DNA of 64,000 nucleotides from Bradyrhizobium sp. 4 (GCF_023100905.1 NZ_CP064686.1:3844001-3908000); one strand, 5' to 3'. Shown: positions 7,618 through 15,616, counted from the stretch's first letter. Program-made: numbers and translations. The notes: generated by a model from the letters alone, not told the origin.

Positions 7618-8895
7618 ATGAAACGTTACCTGCCACTGATGGCGCTCGCCGCCATCGTCCTGATTGCCGCCGTCGCGGTTGTCGGATTCGACTATTCCGC
7701 TGTTGCGCACGCGCACAGCTTCGGCGGCGTGGTTGCCGACGCGGCCGGCGGCGCGGCTGCCACCGAGGAGCTGGTTCGCCAGTTCAAGGCGCACAGCGCC
7801 GACGTGCTTTCGAAGCTGGAAGCCGCCGGCGGCGAGACCAAGGGCCTTTCGCAGCGGATGACTGAGATCGAGCAGAAGATGACCCTGCTGCGACAGGGCG
7901 GCGGCTCGGCCGATGTCGCGGACAGCTGGGGCGCTCAGGTCATCCGAAGCGAAGTCTTCAAATCGCTCGACGGTCAGCGCTGGAAGGGCAGGGCGCGCTT
8001 CAACGTTAAGACCACGGCAACGCTCACCAGCGCCAACGGCGGCAGCGCGGGAGATTCCGGCGCTCTCGCACCTCCCGATCGCCAGGCACAGCCCATTGGG
8101 CTGGCTCGGCGGCGACTTCGAATGCGTGATGTGTTTGCGCCTGGCCGCACCGACAAAGGCACGATCGAGTGGCCCCGGCAAACGGCGCGGTCGAACAACG
8201 CTGCAACGGTTGCGGAGGGCGCGCTGAAGCCGCAAAGCGACATGAGCTTCGATCTCGTCAATTGGCCTGTCAAAACGATTGCGCATTGGTTGCTCGCCTC
8301 GCGGCAGATTCTCGACGATGCGCCGGCCCTCATGAGCTTCATCGACTCCGACCTGCTCTATGACCTGGCTTACATCGAGGAAAACCAGCTGTTGAGCGGA
8401 TCCGGAGCCGGAAGCGATGTTCTGGGCGTTCTCGCGAACGCGACGTCCTATTCTCCGCCGTTTGTGCCTGCGTCGGCCGGCAACATCACCAAGATTGATG
8501 TGTTGCTGCTCGCGATCGCTCAGGTGCAGGCGATGGACTTCGAGCCGGACTTCATCGCGGTCAATCCGCTCGACTGGACCGACATCCTCGTGACGAAAAA
8601 CGATGTAGGCGACTACGTCGGCAGCGGTCCGATGGCGGCACAAGCTGAACTCCTCTGGCAACTGCCGGTGGTGACGACCAAGGCCATGACCGTGGATAAC
8701 TTCCTTGTCGGACCTGGCAAGCGTGGTGCGCAGATCTTCGACCGCCAAGAAGCCGCTGTGGAAGTGTCGACCGAAGACAGCGACAACTTCCGCCGCAACC
8801 TGGTCACGGTCCTGGCCGAAGAGCGCCTGGCGTTTGTGCTGAAGTACCCCGCCGCGTTCGTGAAGGGTACGTTTACGGCCGCGCTGGCGGCGTGA
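7618..8895 (+). CDS. HK97-fold major capsid protein with an N-terminal hydrophobic segment
   Basis: A 425-aa protein. A helical delta-like region with coiled-coil character (about residues 48-93) is followed by the HK97 shell domain: E-loop region around GTIEWPRQT, then VKTIAHWLLASRQILDDAP, then YIEENQLLSGSGAG, and a C-terminal domain ending in RLAFVLKYPAAFVKG. Unlike usual phage capsid proteins it begins MKRYLPLMALAAIVLIAAVA, a signal-peptide or membrane-anchor-like stretch of about 25 residues. An AAAGG lies 11 nt before the ATG, and an internal GTG near residue 38 is an alternative start that would remove the hydrophobic part. It forms an operon with the protease. Confidence 0.9.
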   Translation: MKRYLPLMALAAIVLIAAVAVVGFDYSAVAHAHSFGGVVADAAGGAAATEELVRQFKAHSADVLSKLEAAGGETKGLSQRMTEIEQKMTLLRQGGGSADVADSWGAQVIRSEVFKSLDGQRWKGRARFNVKTTATLTSANGGSAGDSGALAPPDRQAQPIGLARRRLRMRDVFAPGRTDKGTIEWPRQTARSNNAATVAEGALKPQSDMSFDLVNWPVKTIAHWLLASRQILDDAPALMSFIDSDLLYDLAYIEENQLLSGSGAGSDVLGVLANATSYSPPFVPASAGNITKIDVLLLAIAQVQAMDFEPDFIAVNPLDWTDILVTKNDVGDYVGSGPMAAQAELLWQLPVVTTKAMTVDNFLVGPGKRGAQIFDRQEAAVEVSTEDSDNFRRNLVTVLAEERLAFVLKYPAAFVKGTFTAALAA

Positions 8896-8906
8896 TCGGA
8901 GCGAAC

Positions 8907-9401
8907 GTGATCCCATACAGCGCTTACCTGGCGCTCGGAAACTTCGATGCTTCCGGGCTGGTGTTCACCGAGCTGACGATCGCCGGCGGCGCCAAGGGCT
9001 ACGCCCGACAATCAATTTCCCTGGCGCCTGCGGGCGCCGGGTCTCTGGTGAATTCGGCCGCGATCGACTTTCCCGTCGCAACAAAGCCGTTCACCTGGCC
9101 GAGCTTCCGCGCCTATGCGGTCTTTGACGCGCTCACGGCCGGCAATCAGCAGATGGCTTGGAAGCTCGGCAATCCGATCGTCGTCGCTGCCGGCGATCGG
9201 CATCGCCTCAAGGCTGGCGATATCGAGCTGAACTTTCCGGTGGCCACGTCATCGCTCGGGTCGGAAGTCCTGCTCTCGCAGAGCTTCACGATATCGGCCG
9301 ACAAGGTGCTCACTGGCCTGCCGAGCGTGACGCTGACGCAGGCGGCTTACGACGCTCTGGCAACCAAAGACCCGATGACGCTCTACGTCATCGTCGGTTG
9401 A
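8907..9401 (+). CDS. probable phage structural protein
   Basis: A 164-aa beta-rich protein (YSAYLALGNFDASGLVFTEL, and near the end LPSVTLTQAAYDALATKDPM). Its place between capsid and tape measure suggests a head-completion, decoration or tail protein, but I cannot name the family. The GTG at 8907 is preferred because GGAG lies 5 nt upstream; a GTG at 8892, overlapping the capsid stop, is the alternative. A strong hairpin follows at 9436-9467. Confidence 0.6.
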   Translation: MIPYSAYLALGNFDASGLVFTELTIAGGAKGYARQSISLAPAGAGSLVNSAAIDFPVATKPFTWPSFRAYAVFDALTAGNQQMAWKLGNPIVVAAGDRHRLKAGDIELNFPVATSSLGSEVLLSQSFTISADKVLTGLPSVTLTQAAYDALATKDPMTLYVIVG

Positions 9402-9435
9402 GGCCGCGCTCACGGACGCACTGAGCGCGATCCCT

Positions 9436-9467
9436 GCGGGCGGCGGAGTTACGCTGCCGCCGCCCGC
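9436..9467 (+). terminator. GC-rich hairpin between structural genes
   Basis: An 11-bp perfect inverted repeat, GCGGGCGGCGG (9436-9446) and CCGCCGCCCGC (9457-9467), with a 10-nt loop. A TTTTT run occurs about 16 nt later, too far for a textbook terminator. It may attenuate transcription from the capsid block into the tape-measure gene. Confidence 0.45.
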
Positions 9468-9503
9468 ATCACCGCAATACGCTTTTTAGAAAGGGGCTGA
9501 ACG

Positions 9504-11012
9504 ATGGCTGGGAACGACACGGCGGCACTCGTGGTCGCGCTCTCGGCGCAGCTGAGTAAGTTCGAGCGCGACATGAAGCAGGCCGGCGACATCGCCGATC
9601 GCACTGCGTCTGGAATTGAGGATCGTTTCAACAGGATCAACCCGGCCGCGGCATCCTTCCTGGGCAACCTGTTTTCGAATGTAGTGACCAAGGGCATCGG
9701 CGCCGCCGAGGACGCGCTGAGAGAGTTGGTGAAGCGGTTCGAGGACCTGCAGTACACCGCGAAATATACTGAGACCGCGATCCAGTCGGTTTATGGTCTG
9801 CAGGAAGCGTTCAGAAAGTCAGGCTCGTCGGTTGACGATTTGAACAAGTCGCTTTCTAGCGTCGCATTGCAACTCGACCAGATGCAGCGAGGCAATACAG
9901 AGAACCCGTTGGCAAAGCTGTTCGCTGCCAACCCGCAAGCGTTGAAGGGCATCAAGATCGACGCTCTCGACGCTGTCGGTGCGTTGGCGAAGGTCGGCGA
10001 TATCATGCAGACCTTGAGGCCGATCGAGCGGCTCGAAGTAGCCAGGGCGTTGGGCCTTCCAGAGAGTGCGGTGCAAGCACTGGAGCGGGGCGGCGTTGCG
10101 CTCAAGAAGATTGCCGACGAAGCGGCGCGTGCCGGGCCTGATCTAGAAAAGATTGGCGCTCAGGCTAAAGCACTGTCGGAATTATTTTCGGCGCTCGGCA
10201 CCACGCTCAAGAATCAGCTCGTGTCAGCGGCGTTTGACATGATCAAGACCGACATCTCTGACTTGATCCAGCTGACGGCCTTGTTCCTCGGCCTGTTCAA
10301 GGGCGGGCCGTTGGAGGGCTTCACACAGGAAACCATGAAGAAGCTCACTGAGTTGCGGGATGGCTTCCAGAAGACGAAGGAGGACGCGGAGAAGCCCCCG
10401 CGCCTCCGAGTTGACAAGGCGCCGCCGAGATTTAACGGAACGGATCCTTTCGGCCTCAACAACCCCACCCAGGGCGACGCCTTCAATCGCACCGAAGAGC
10501 AAATCACCCGGCGCACGGCGGCGCTGAAGGCCGACACCATCGCAGTGGCTCAGAACAACGCAGTGCAAGCGCAGCTCCGTGCCGAGTTCGAGCTGCTGAA
10601 CGCAATTCGCAAGGATGACGGCGAGGTCTCACAAAAGCAGATCGATCTCTATGAGAAATTTCGGGAGACGATGACTGCGCAGGAAGCGCTGAAGGCCGCC
10701 GACATCGAGCTAACCAAAAAGCACGCGGACGCCTTTTTTACCGCCTCACAGAACATTGGCGCTGCAACAGCCGCAATGGACCAGGCACGGGACGCGGTGA
10801 ACAGGTTGAACAGTGCGAGCTCTCAAGTCGGATCTGCTCTTTCCAACGCGTTCGCCGATGCGGTTGTCGAAGGCAGGAACCTCAATGAGGTTTTGACCGG
10901 CCTGCTTAAAACTCTCGAGAAGGCCCTGATCAACTCGGCTTTCGCGTCAATCTTCAATCCGGGCGCCAGTGGTGGCTTGTCGCCTTTTGCAACATTTGGG
11001 AGGTATCCATGA
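9504..11012 (+). CDS. tail tape-measure-like protein
   Basis: A 502-aa protein beginning MAGNDTAALVVALSAQLSKF and FERDMKQAGDIADR. This is the typical N-terminus of tape-measure proteins in rhizobial phages, which set tail length. Long amphipathic helices follow, with a hydrophobic patch (LIQLTALFLGLF, about residues 255-270) and a C-terminal region rich in small residues (FASIFNPGASGGLSPFATFG). It is short for a tape measure, implying a short tail or a truncated gene. The start has GAAAGGGGC 9-15 nt upstream. Its stop overlaps the start of the next gene (ATGA at 11009). Confidence 0.7.
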   Translation: MAGNDTAALVVALSAQLSKFERDMKQAGDIADRTASGIEDRFNRINPAAASFLGNLFSNVVTKGIGAAEDALRELVKRFEDLQYTAKYTETAIQSVYGLQEAFRKSGSSVDDLNKSLSSVALQLDQMQRGNTENPLAKLFAANPQALKGIKIDALDAVGALAKVGDIMQTLRPIERLEVARALGLPESAVQALERGGVALKKIADEAARAGPDLEKIGAQAKALSELFSALGTTLKNQLVSAAFDMIKTDISDLIQLTALFLGLFKGGPLEGFTQETMKKLTELRDGFQKTKEDAEKPPRLRVDKAPPRFNGTDPFGLNNPTQGDAFNRTEEQITRRTAALKADTIAVAQNNAVQAQLRAEFELLNAIRKDDGEVSQKQIDLYEKFRETMTAQEALKAADIELTKKHADAFFTASQNIGAATAAMDQARDAVNRLNSASSQVGSALSNAFADAVVEGRNLNEVLTGLLKTLEKALINSAFASIFNPGASGGLSPFATFGRYP

Positions 11013-11719
11013 CTGCAATCAACATCATCGTAAAGGCAGACTGCGCCCACGTTTTTACAGATGGCGCATTCTACAGCTCCGCAGGGATCCTGACGCACGT
11101 CGGGCAAAAGTGCTTCACCCTACCGACTATGGACAGCGCGCTTGTCATCCGAGGCCGATGTGATGTCATGCCGCTCCTCATCAACGAAATCGACAAGCGT
11201 TGTTCGGATTTTGACTCTGTCGTCGAGGAAGTTGCGAGTGCTCTGCAGGCGGTGACGACCATGGCGGCGGTTGTCATGCCTGAAGTCTTGCACGCTGGCG
11301 CTTTTGATCCGGCTTTCGAACTCTGGCTCATCGGATATTCGACCTCCCGGCGCGCATTCGAAACCTACATCCTTCCAACCCATGATTATCACGCTGGACT
11401 GATCGCTTGGCAGGTCGGAAAAGTCGAAGGTTCAATCTGTGCTCCGGCGCCAACGGCCGATGCCGCCCGCGCGGCCGGGTTGACAGAGCAGGTCGGACTT
11501 GATGCATTCGATCCGGCGGTCGACGGCTTGAAGCTCCTCGAAATTCAGCGGCTGGTGCCTTCTGCGTTCGATATGCGGCATCCAGCCAAGGTGGGCTGCA
11601 TCGTCGGCGGCCTGGCGCAACTCACGACGATCACGCGCGAGGGGATATTCACGAAAGTGCTCAAGCGCTGGCCCGATCGCGTCGGGCAGCGCATTGGCAT
11701 CGCCGCCGTATCCGTCTAA
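11009..11719 (+). CDS. phage-type Ntn-hydrolase-like (proteasome-like fold) protein
   Basis: A 236-aa protein opening MTAINIIVKADCAHVFTDGA, FYSSAGILTHVGQKCF, with later MAAVVMPEVLHAGAFDPAFE and ELWLIGYS. The beta-strand/HV-TDGA pattern is that of phage-borne relatives of proteasome beta subunits often found next to tape-measure genes in rhizobial prophages; enzymatic activity in that group is not established. It is translationally coupled to the tape-measure gene, so a role in tail assembly is the best guess. Identification is by pattern only. Confidence 0.5.
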   Translation: MTAINIIVKADCAHVFTDGAFYSSAGILTHVGQKCFTLPTMDSALVIRGRCDVMPLLINEIDKRCSDFDSVVEEVASALQAVTTMAAVVMPEVLHAGAFDPAFELWLIGYSTSRRAFETYILPTHDYHAGLIAWQVGKVEGSICAPAPTADAARAAGLTEQVGLDAFDPAVDGLKLLEIQRLVPSAFDMRHPAKVGCIVGGLAQLTTITREGIFTKVLKRWPDRVGQRIGIAAVSV

Positions 11720-11737
11720 ACCGCTCAGCATTGCAGC

Positions 11738-11929
11738 CTAGTCGCGGCGAAACGCCATCGCGGCCATCAATGCTCCACCGAAAATTGACAGGATCGTCAT
11801 GGCCGTTTTTGCCGCTGAGGTGTCCGGGGCGAAGATAGCCAAGAGGGTCATGCAAACGATCCAGACGCAGACGATGGCCGAGGTCCCGGTGGCCTGCAGG
11901 CTGAGAATAATGCTTTTGAAAGGGTTCAT
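11738..11929 (-). CDS. small two-span membrane protein (holin-like)
   Basis: A 63-aa protein with two hydrophobic segments (SAIVCVWIVCMTLLAIFA and TAMTILSIFGGALMAAMAF) separated by a short polar turn and ending FRRD. This is a holin-like topology but without family-specific motifs. It starts 4 nt after the stop of the lipoprotein gene on the same strand, so the two form a minus-strand pair opposed to the structural block. A lysis role is possible, not shown. Confidence 0.5.
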   Translation of the reverse strand: MNPFKSIILSLQATGTSAIVCVWIVCMTLLAIFAPDTSAAKTAMTILSIFGGALMAAMAFRRD

Positions 11930-11933
11930 GAGG

Positions 11934-12380
11934 TTAGCGCCGCACGACGACTACTGATGGCGATGCCATCCATGCTGCCGCCGCAGCCGATTCTTGCGCA
12001 CCGACCGAGCGGCTAGCAAGATTGCGGCGTTGTTCTTCTGCGGCGACATCCGACTGTATTTGGGTTGCTTCCGCATTCGCTTCAGCGAGCGTGAGTTTTC
12101 CGCCTTGCAGTCGTTCGGCTAGAACGGCGCGCTTGGCCCAATAGTTGTCGAAGAGATCCGGGTACGGAGTGAACGGTCGAATGACTGAGGCGGCGGCAGC
12201 ATTGCACCTATTCTTTTCAATGTAGTTTTTAGAGCCCTCGGGGAACTGATTCTTACAATCTTCGAAACCCTGGGCCATGGACGACTTTGCCGCGTTCATT
12301 TGCTCCTGACGTTCGGCCTGCCTCGCCAAACCGCACCCGGCCAGTGCGGCACACAAAGCCACTGTCATCAATCTACGCAT
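11934..12380 (-). CDS. element-encoded lipoprotein
   Basis: A 148-aa protein with a lipoprotein signal (MRRLMTVALCAALAGCG, lipobox LAGC, Cys at residue 15), followed by a helical region with coiled-coil character (RQAERQEQMNAAKSSMAQGF). A second helix (LTLAEANAEATQIQSDVAAE) is followed by an Ala/Val-rich tail. The start at 12380 has GGGGAG about 9 nt upstream. Together with the holin-like gene downstream it could be a spanin-type lysis component or a lysogenic conversion (moron) gene. Either is inference. Confidence 0.6.
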   Translation of the reverse strand: MRRLMTVALCAALAGCGLARQAERQEQMNAAKSSMAQGFEDCKNQFPEGSKNYIEKNRCNAAAASVIRPFTPYPDLFDNYWAKRAVLAERLQGGKLTLAEANAEATQIQSDVAAEEQRRNLASRSVGAQESAAAAAWMASPSVVVVRR

Positions 12381-12600
12381 GTTGCTGTTCTCCCCAGGCC
12401 CCAACGGCCATTGAACCGCAACTGACGGTCGAGAGCAATCTTACGTGCACGGCCAAGGCTTGCTTTTGCCCGGCGTTGCTGCCTGGTGACGATTAGGATC
12501 GAACATGGCGCACGAAAGCCGCCCGGGAGGGCTTGGCAATCGGCTGCAAATCAGAGAGGCTGTCCGTGGGTGTGAGAACCCGGACTTGGACTAGAGCGGC

Positions 12601-12677
12601 CCTTGGCGGGGCCGCCGAATGCGCGCGGTGGAGACCTTGGCGGGTTTCCTATGGGCGCTTGGAAGCGCCTTGGCGGG
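12601..12677. repeat. three spaced direct repeats and a hairpin in a 450-bp gap
   Basis: CCTTGGCGGG occurs at 12601-12610, 12635-12644 and 12668-12677, with periods of 34 and 33 bp (about three DNA turns). Between the second and third copies lies the inverted repeat GGCGCTT-GG-AAGCGCC (12654-12669). The gap 12381-12834 separates the leftward lipoprotein gene from the rightward Tat-signal gene, so these are plausible operator sites. I see no convincing gene in this gap. Confidence 0.5.
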
Positions 12678-12834
12678 CGCGCCACCTGGCCATTATGGCC
12701 GGGGGCGGTGCGTCATGTCCAGAGCCGAGAGGCTTAAAAGCGCTGCCGACCAGTCGTCCAGGCTGGTTCTCACCCCCCGGCTGCCGGTCTGTAACCGGCG
12801 CGGCTGTGAGAAGCCCCTAACTGGACCTGACCCC

Positions 12835-13572
12835 ATGACCCTTCAACATCCGATGTTTCCGCCAGCTGCGGAAACGGTACCGCATAGGAACCGTTTCGCC
12901 ACATCATCGCCAAAGCCGGCCACGATCGGCCGGCGCGGTCTCCTGGGCGCCTTTCTGGCCCTGGTGCCTGTTGCCGCAACGGCCGGCACCGGCGCATCCC
13001 TGCCGGCTGCTGCCGCGCCGGTGCCCCGCGAGAGCGGGCGCCTGATCTGGCTCGGCCAGCAGCTCGACCAGGTCGAGGCCGCCTTCGCTGCGGCCCTAAA
13101 GCGCAAGGCGCGCTGCCGCGACGCTGCGGAGCTGGCTTATCCAGAGCCGCCGGCGGAGATCACCTGGCTGCCCGGTCAGCATCCGCCGGCTTGGTGCGGC
13201 GTTTGCGAGGAAGCCGATTCCGAGCCTGACAAGAGATCGCAGAGCGTGCGCGATGCCAAGAGCATGCTGCCGATCGCGCGCGCTTACGAGGCGGCGATCG
13301 AGGCGGCCACGGCTGATTACAACACAGCTTGCAATGAGGCGTACGAGCTCGGCCGCCGCATCGATCGAATCGCAATCCTGATCTACAAATGCGAATGCCG
13401 AACCTTCGAGGGCGTGGCGATCAAGGCGCTCGCTCTGATGGTGGCAACGCAGGTCGACGCCGTCGACAACTATATCGCGCACCGGTCGAAACTGCTCTAC
13501 GCCGAGCAGCTCGCCGCCGGCGTCCTGAAATTGCGTGCCGCCGCCCCCATGGCTGGCGGGAGGGCAGCATAG
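12835..13572 (+). CDS. exported hypothetical protein with Tat-like signal
   Basis: A 245-aa protein with a twin-arginine-like signal (IGRRGLLGAFLALVPVAATA, residues about 27-46), then a mature domain with four cysteines in pairs (WCGVCEE, and KCECRTFEG further on). Long Ala-rich helices include EAAIEAATADYNTACNEAYE. The frame is open back to 12619; the ATG at 12835 is chosen because it puts the signal near the N-terminus, and ATG 12715 is the alternative. A small inverted repeat (GAAACGGT/ACCGTTTC) lies inside its 5' end at 12871-12897. The family is not recognised. Confidence 0.55.
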   Translation: MTLQHPMFPPAAETVPHRNRFATSSPKPATIGRRGLLGAFLALVPVAATAGTGASLPAAAAPVPRESGRLIWLGQQLDQVEAAFAAALKRKARCRDAAELAYPEPPAEITWLPGQHPPAWCGVCEEADSEPDKRSQSVRDAKSMLPIARAYEAAIEAATADYNTACNEAYELGRRIDRIAILIYKCECRTFEGVAIKALALMVATQVDAVDNYIAHRSKLLYAEQLAAGVLKLRAAAPMAGGRAA

Positions 13573-13694
13573 TTTTGGGAGCTTGCCCCGAAAATCTCCG
13601 CGCCGCCGTCCACAGGGGCGGCGGCGCTGTCGTGCTGCGTAAGTTGACTTTTTTTCGCTTCGGGTCCAGTTTGTGCGCAGGAGCTGATTTGCAG

Positions 13695-14147
13695 ATGCTG
13701 GCAAGATCTGAAGCGCAAAAGGAAGTTTCGAAGGAAGTTGCGGCCGAGCTGATCGGCCGCGATCCGTTTTGGATCGGGAACGCATTGAAGCGCGTGACGC
13801 TGTCGAGTGGGTTCGATGGTGTTCAAGGCAGGACCCGCCTGATGACCAAGACCAACTTGATCGAGCTTGCCTTCCTGGCCGCGTTTGTGAGCGCCGGCGC
13901 CAAGCTCATGGACGCCGCTGCATATGCCGCGATGTACGTTCGGCAACAGCGCGCCGGCAAGGTGCGCGAATGGATCTTCTTCAGCGTCGGTTCTGGTGCG
14001 CAGAGTGCGACCGGCACCGACGAGCTGTCCGCTGACAAGCTGGCGCAGCTCGCAAGCAAGTCCAATCCCCCCGGCGTGGTCGTGATCCAGGCCGGCGAGA
14101 TCGTCCGTCGCATCGATCGCTTCTTCGAGGAGGGCGCGACTAACTGA
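13695..14147 (+). CDS. element-encoded hypothetical protein, 150 aa
   Basis: A 150-aa mostly helical protein (MLARSEAQKEVSKEVAAELI, later NLIELAFLAAFVSAGAKLMD, and near the end VVIQAGEIVRRIDRFFEEG). AGGAG lies 11 nt upstream of the ATG. The frame is open for a few codons further upstream, with a GTG near 13632 as an alternative. Position between the Tat-signal gene and the integrase module suggests a regulatory or maintenance role, but no HTH can be identified with confidence. Confidence 0.5.
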   Translation: MLARSEAQKEVSKEVAAELIGRDPFWIGNALKRVTLSSGFDGVQGRTRLMTKTNLIELAFLAAFVSAGAKLMDAAAYAAMYVRQQRAGKVREWIFFSVGSGAQSATGTDELSADKLAQLASKSNPPGVVVIQAGEIVRRIDRFFEEGATN

Positions 14148-14305
14148 CATCGGATCGGCGTTGAGCGAGGGCAACACAGACGTTCCCGCTGATCCATCCA
14201 CCGCTAACCACCGGGTGCAAACGATGGTGAGCAAAGGTCGCGTTCAGTCGCGGGATCAGCACTTGTTACCAACAATCGGTGGGCATCGAATGTTGGAAAA
14301 CGCCA

Positions 14306-14506
14306 ATGAAGAGTGTTTCCCAGGGGAGGCGGCAGCCAAGCCTGTTTCGTCAGAGCGACGTGACGCGCGCCGTTCAGGGTGTGCGCGCTGCCGGAGAGAA
14401 TGTTTGCCGCGTTGAAATTGAGGCCGGAAAGATCGTGGTTATCGTAGGCGATCGAGCGGCCGACGAGGGCGCGGCCGACGCCGGCGGTTGGAACACCGTT
14501 AAATGA
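14306..14506 (+). CDS. small protein coupled to integrase (possible excisionase/RDF)
   Basis: A 66-aa basic protein with SLFRQSDVTRAVQGVRAAG followed by VCRVEIEAGKIVVIVGDRA. A helix-turn-helix-like helical part plus beta hairpin of this pattern is often seen just before integrases in rhizobial islands, to my recollection. Its stop overlaps the integrase ATG (ATGA at 14503-14506), so the two are translationally coupled. That makes a recombination directionality factor plausible. An ATG at 14279 is the alternative start. Confidence 0.5.
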   Translation: MKSVSQGRRQPSLFRQSDVTRAVQGVRAAGENVCRVEIEAGKIVVIVGDRAADEGAADAGGWNTVK

Positions 14507-15600
14507 AACTTCCCAAATACACCCATGCTTTCGTCGACCGCTTCGGCAAGGCGCGCTTCTACCTCCGCGCGCCTGGTCGGAAGCGGATCGCGTTGCCTGG
14601 CTTGCCATGGTCTCCTGAATTCATGGCGGCGCGAGAGCAGGGGTTGAAGGACGAGTGGGGTGCGCCCGCGATCGGAGCCGGCCGGACCAAGCCCGGCAGC
14701 GTGAACGCAGCGCTGATCGGCTATTATCAATCCTCGGCATTCAGGGACGGGCTTGCGAAGAATACGCAAAATTACCGACGCGCGATCCTAGAGCGGTTTC
14801 GCGAAAAGTGCGGCCATCTGCCGGTCGCGACCATGCCGAAAGACGCTCTGCAGAGGATCTTCGAAAATCTCACGCCGGCGTCCGCGCGCAACTGGAAGAA
14901 CGCGCTTCGCGGCTTCCTCGATTACTGTCTAGCGAACAATCTGCTGGCGGTTGATCCTCTCGCCGGCGTGAAGCTGGTCAAGGTGAAGTCGAAGTCTCAT
15001 CACCCGTGGGACGTCGAAGAGTGCGAGCACTTCGAAGCAGCTTATCCGGTGGGAACGCGGGAACGTCTGGCTTACGAATTGTTGCTGCAGGCAGGCCAAG
15101 CACGCTGCGACGTCATTCGGATGGGGCGCCAGCACGTGCGAGATGGCATGCTCTCGATGAAACGACAAAAGACCGATGTACCGTTCAATGTCCAGGTCAC
15201 GCCTCGGCTGCAAGCGGCGATCGAGGCGCTACCGCCAAGCAACCAGCTCACGTTTTTGCTGACAGAGAAAAGCGAACCCTTCGCGTCGGCCGCGAGCTTT
15301 GGCAATTGGTTCAGGGGTGCGTGTCGCGAGGCAAAGATGCCGGCACGTTGCACACCTCACGGCCTCCGCGCGGCGGCCGCGATTTATTTCGCGGAGAAGG
15401 GCGCGACCGATCACCAGCTTATGGCCTGGTTTGGCTGGACCTCGATCTCTCAGGCGCAGGTCTACACCAAGGGCGCGAACCGGAAGCGCATGGCCATCGA
15501 GGCCGGCAAGCTCATTTCAGGAACAGGAATTGGCAAACCGCAAACGCAGTTTGCCAATATCGGCGGCAACCCGTTGAAATCACAGGAGGGCAAAACGTGA
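14503..15600 (+). CDS. tyrosine recombinase / integrase with altered catalytic Arg I
   Basis: A 365-aa site-specific recombinase that would insert and excise the element at tRNA-Arg. It has an N-terminal arm and core-binding domains, then a catalytic domain with K223 (RQKTD), H286 and R289 (PHGLR), W in MAWFGW at the His/Trp position, and nucleophile Y321 (QVYTKG). At the first catalytic arginine, usually GQRR-D or GLR, the sequence reads AGQARCDVIRM with Ala at 200 and Arg at 201. The 3' end of the gene stops one base before the tRNA 3' end. Confidence 0.92.
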   Translation: MKLPKYTHAFVDRFGKARFYLRAPGRKRIALPGLPWSPEFMAAREQGLKDEWGAPAIGAGRTKPGSVNAALIGYYQSSAFRDGLAKNTQNYRRAILERFREKCGHLPVATMPKDALQRIFENLTPASARNWKNALRGFLDYCLANNLLAVDPLAGVKLVKVKSKSHHPWDVEECEHFEAAYPVGTRERLAYELLLQAGQARCDVIRMGRQHVRDGMLSMKRQKTDVPFNVQVTPRLQAAIEALPPSNQLTFLLTEKSEPFASAASFGNWFRGACREAKMPARCTPHGLRAAAAIYFAEKGATDHQLMAWFGWTSISQAQVYTKGANRKRMAIEAGKLISGTGIGKPQTQFANIGGNPLKSQEGKT

Positions 15601-15601
15601 G

Positions 15602-15616
15602 TGGCGATCCCGGCAG
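15602..15616. repeat. tRNA-proximal attachment-site repeat
   Basis: TGGCGATCCCGGCAG, the 3' terminal part of the tRNA-Arg gene, repeated exactly at 4877-4891. Crossover within this sequence would restore the empty tRNA locus and release a circle of about 10.7 kb. Confidence 0.8.

Larger units (their letters stand above)
4877..15616. mobile_element. tRNA-Arg integrative element with minimal HK97-type capsid genes
   Basis: The element is bounded by exact 15-bp direct repeats (TGGCGATCCCGGCAG) at 4877-4891 and 15602-15616. The second copy is the 3' end (CCA, acceptor strand and start of the T arm) of an intact tRNA-Arg gene. A tyrosine integrase gene ends one base before the tRNA, the usual int-tRNA arrangement. 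Inside are an orphan primase-like C-terminus, a repeat array, a zinc-finger protein, prohead protease, major capsid protein, a tape-measure-like protein, a probable Ntn-hydrolase-like protein, a lipoprotein/membrane pair and several unknowns. No terminase, portal, tail tube, baseplate or repressor is recognisable. It is either a decayed prophage or a satellite-like element that borrows missing functions. Confidence 0.85.

Noticed and set aside
12619..12834. Upstream in-frame extension of the Tat-signal gene
   Set aside because: It would place the signal peptide more than 100 residues from the N-terminus. A CNRRGCEKPL segment is curious but not enough.
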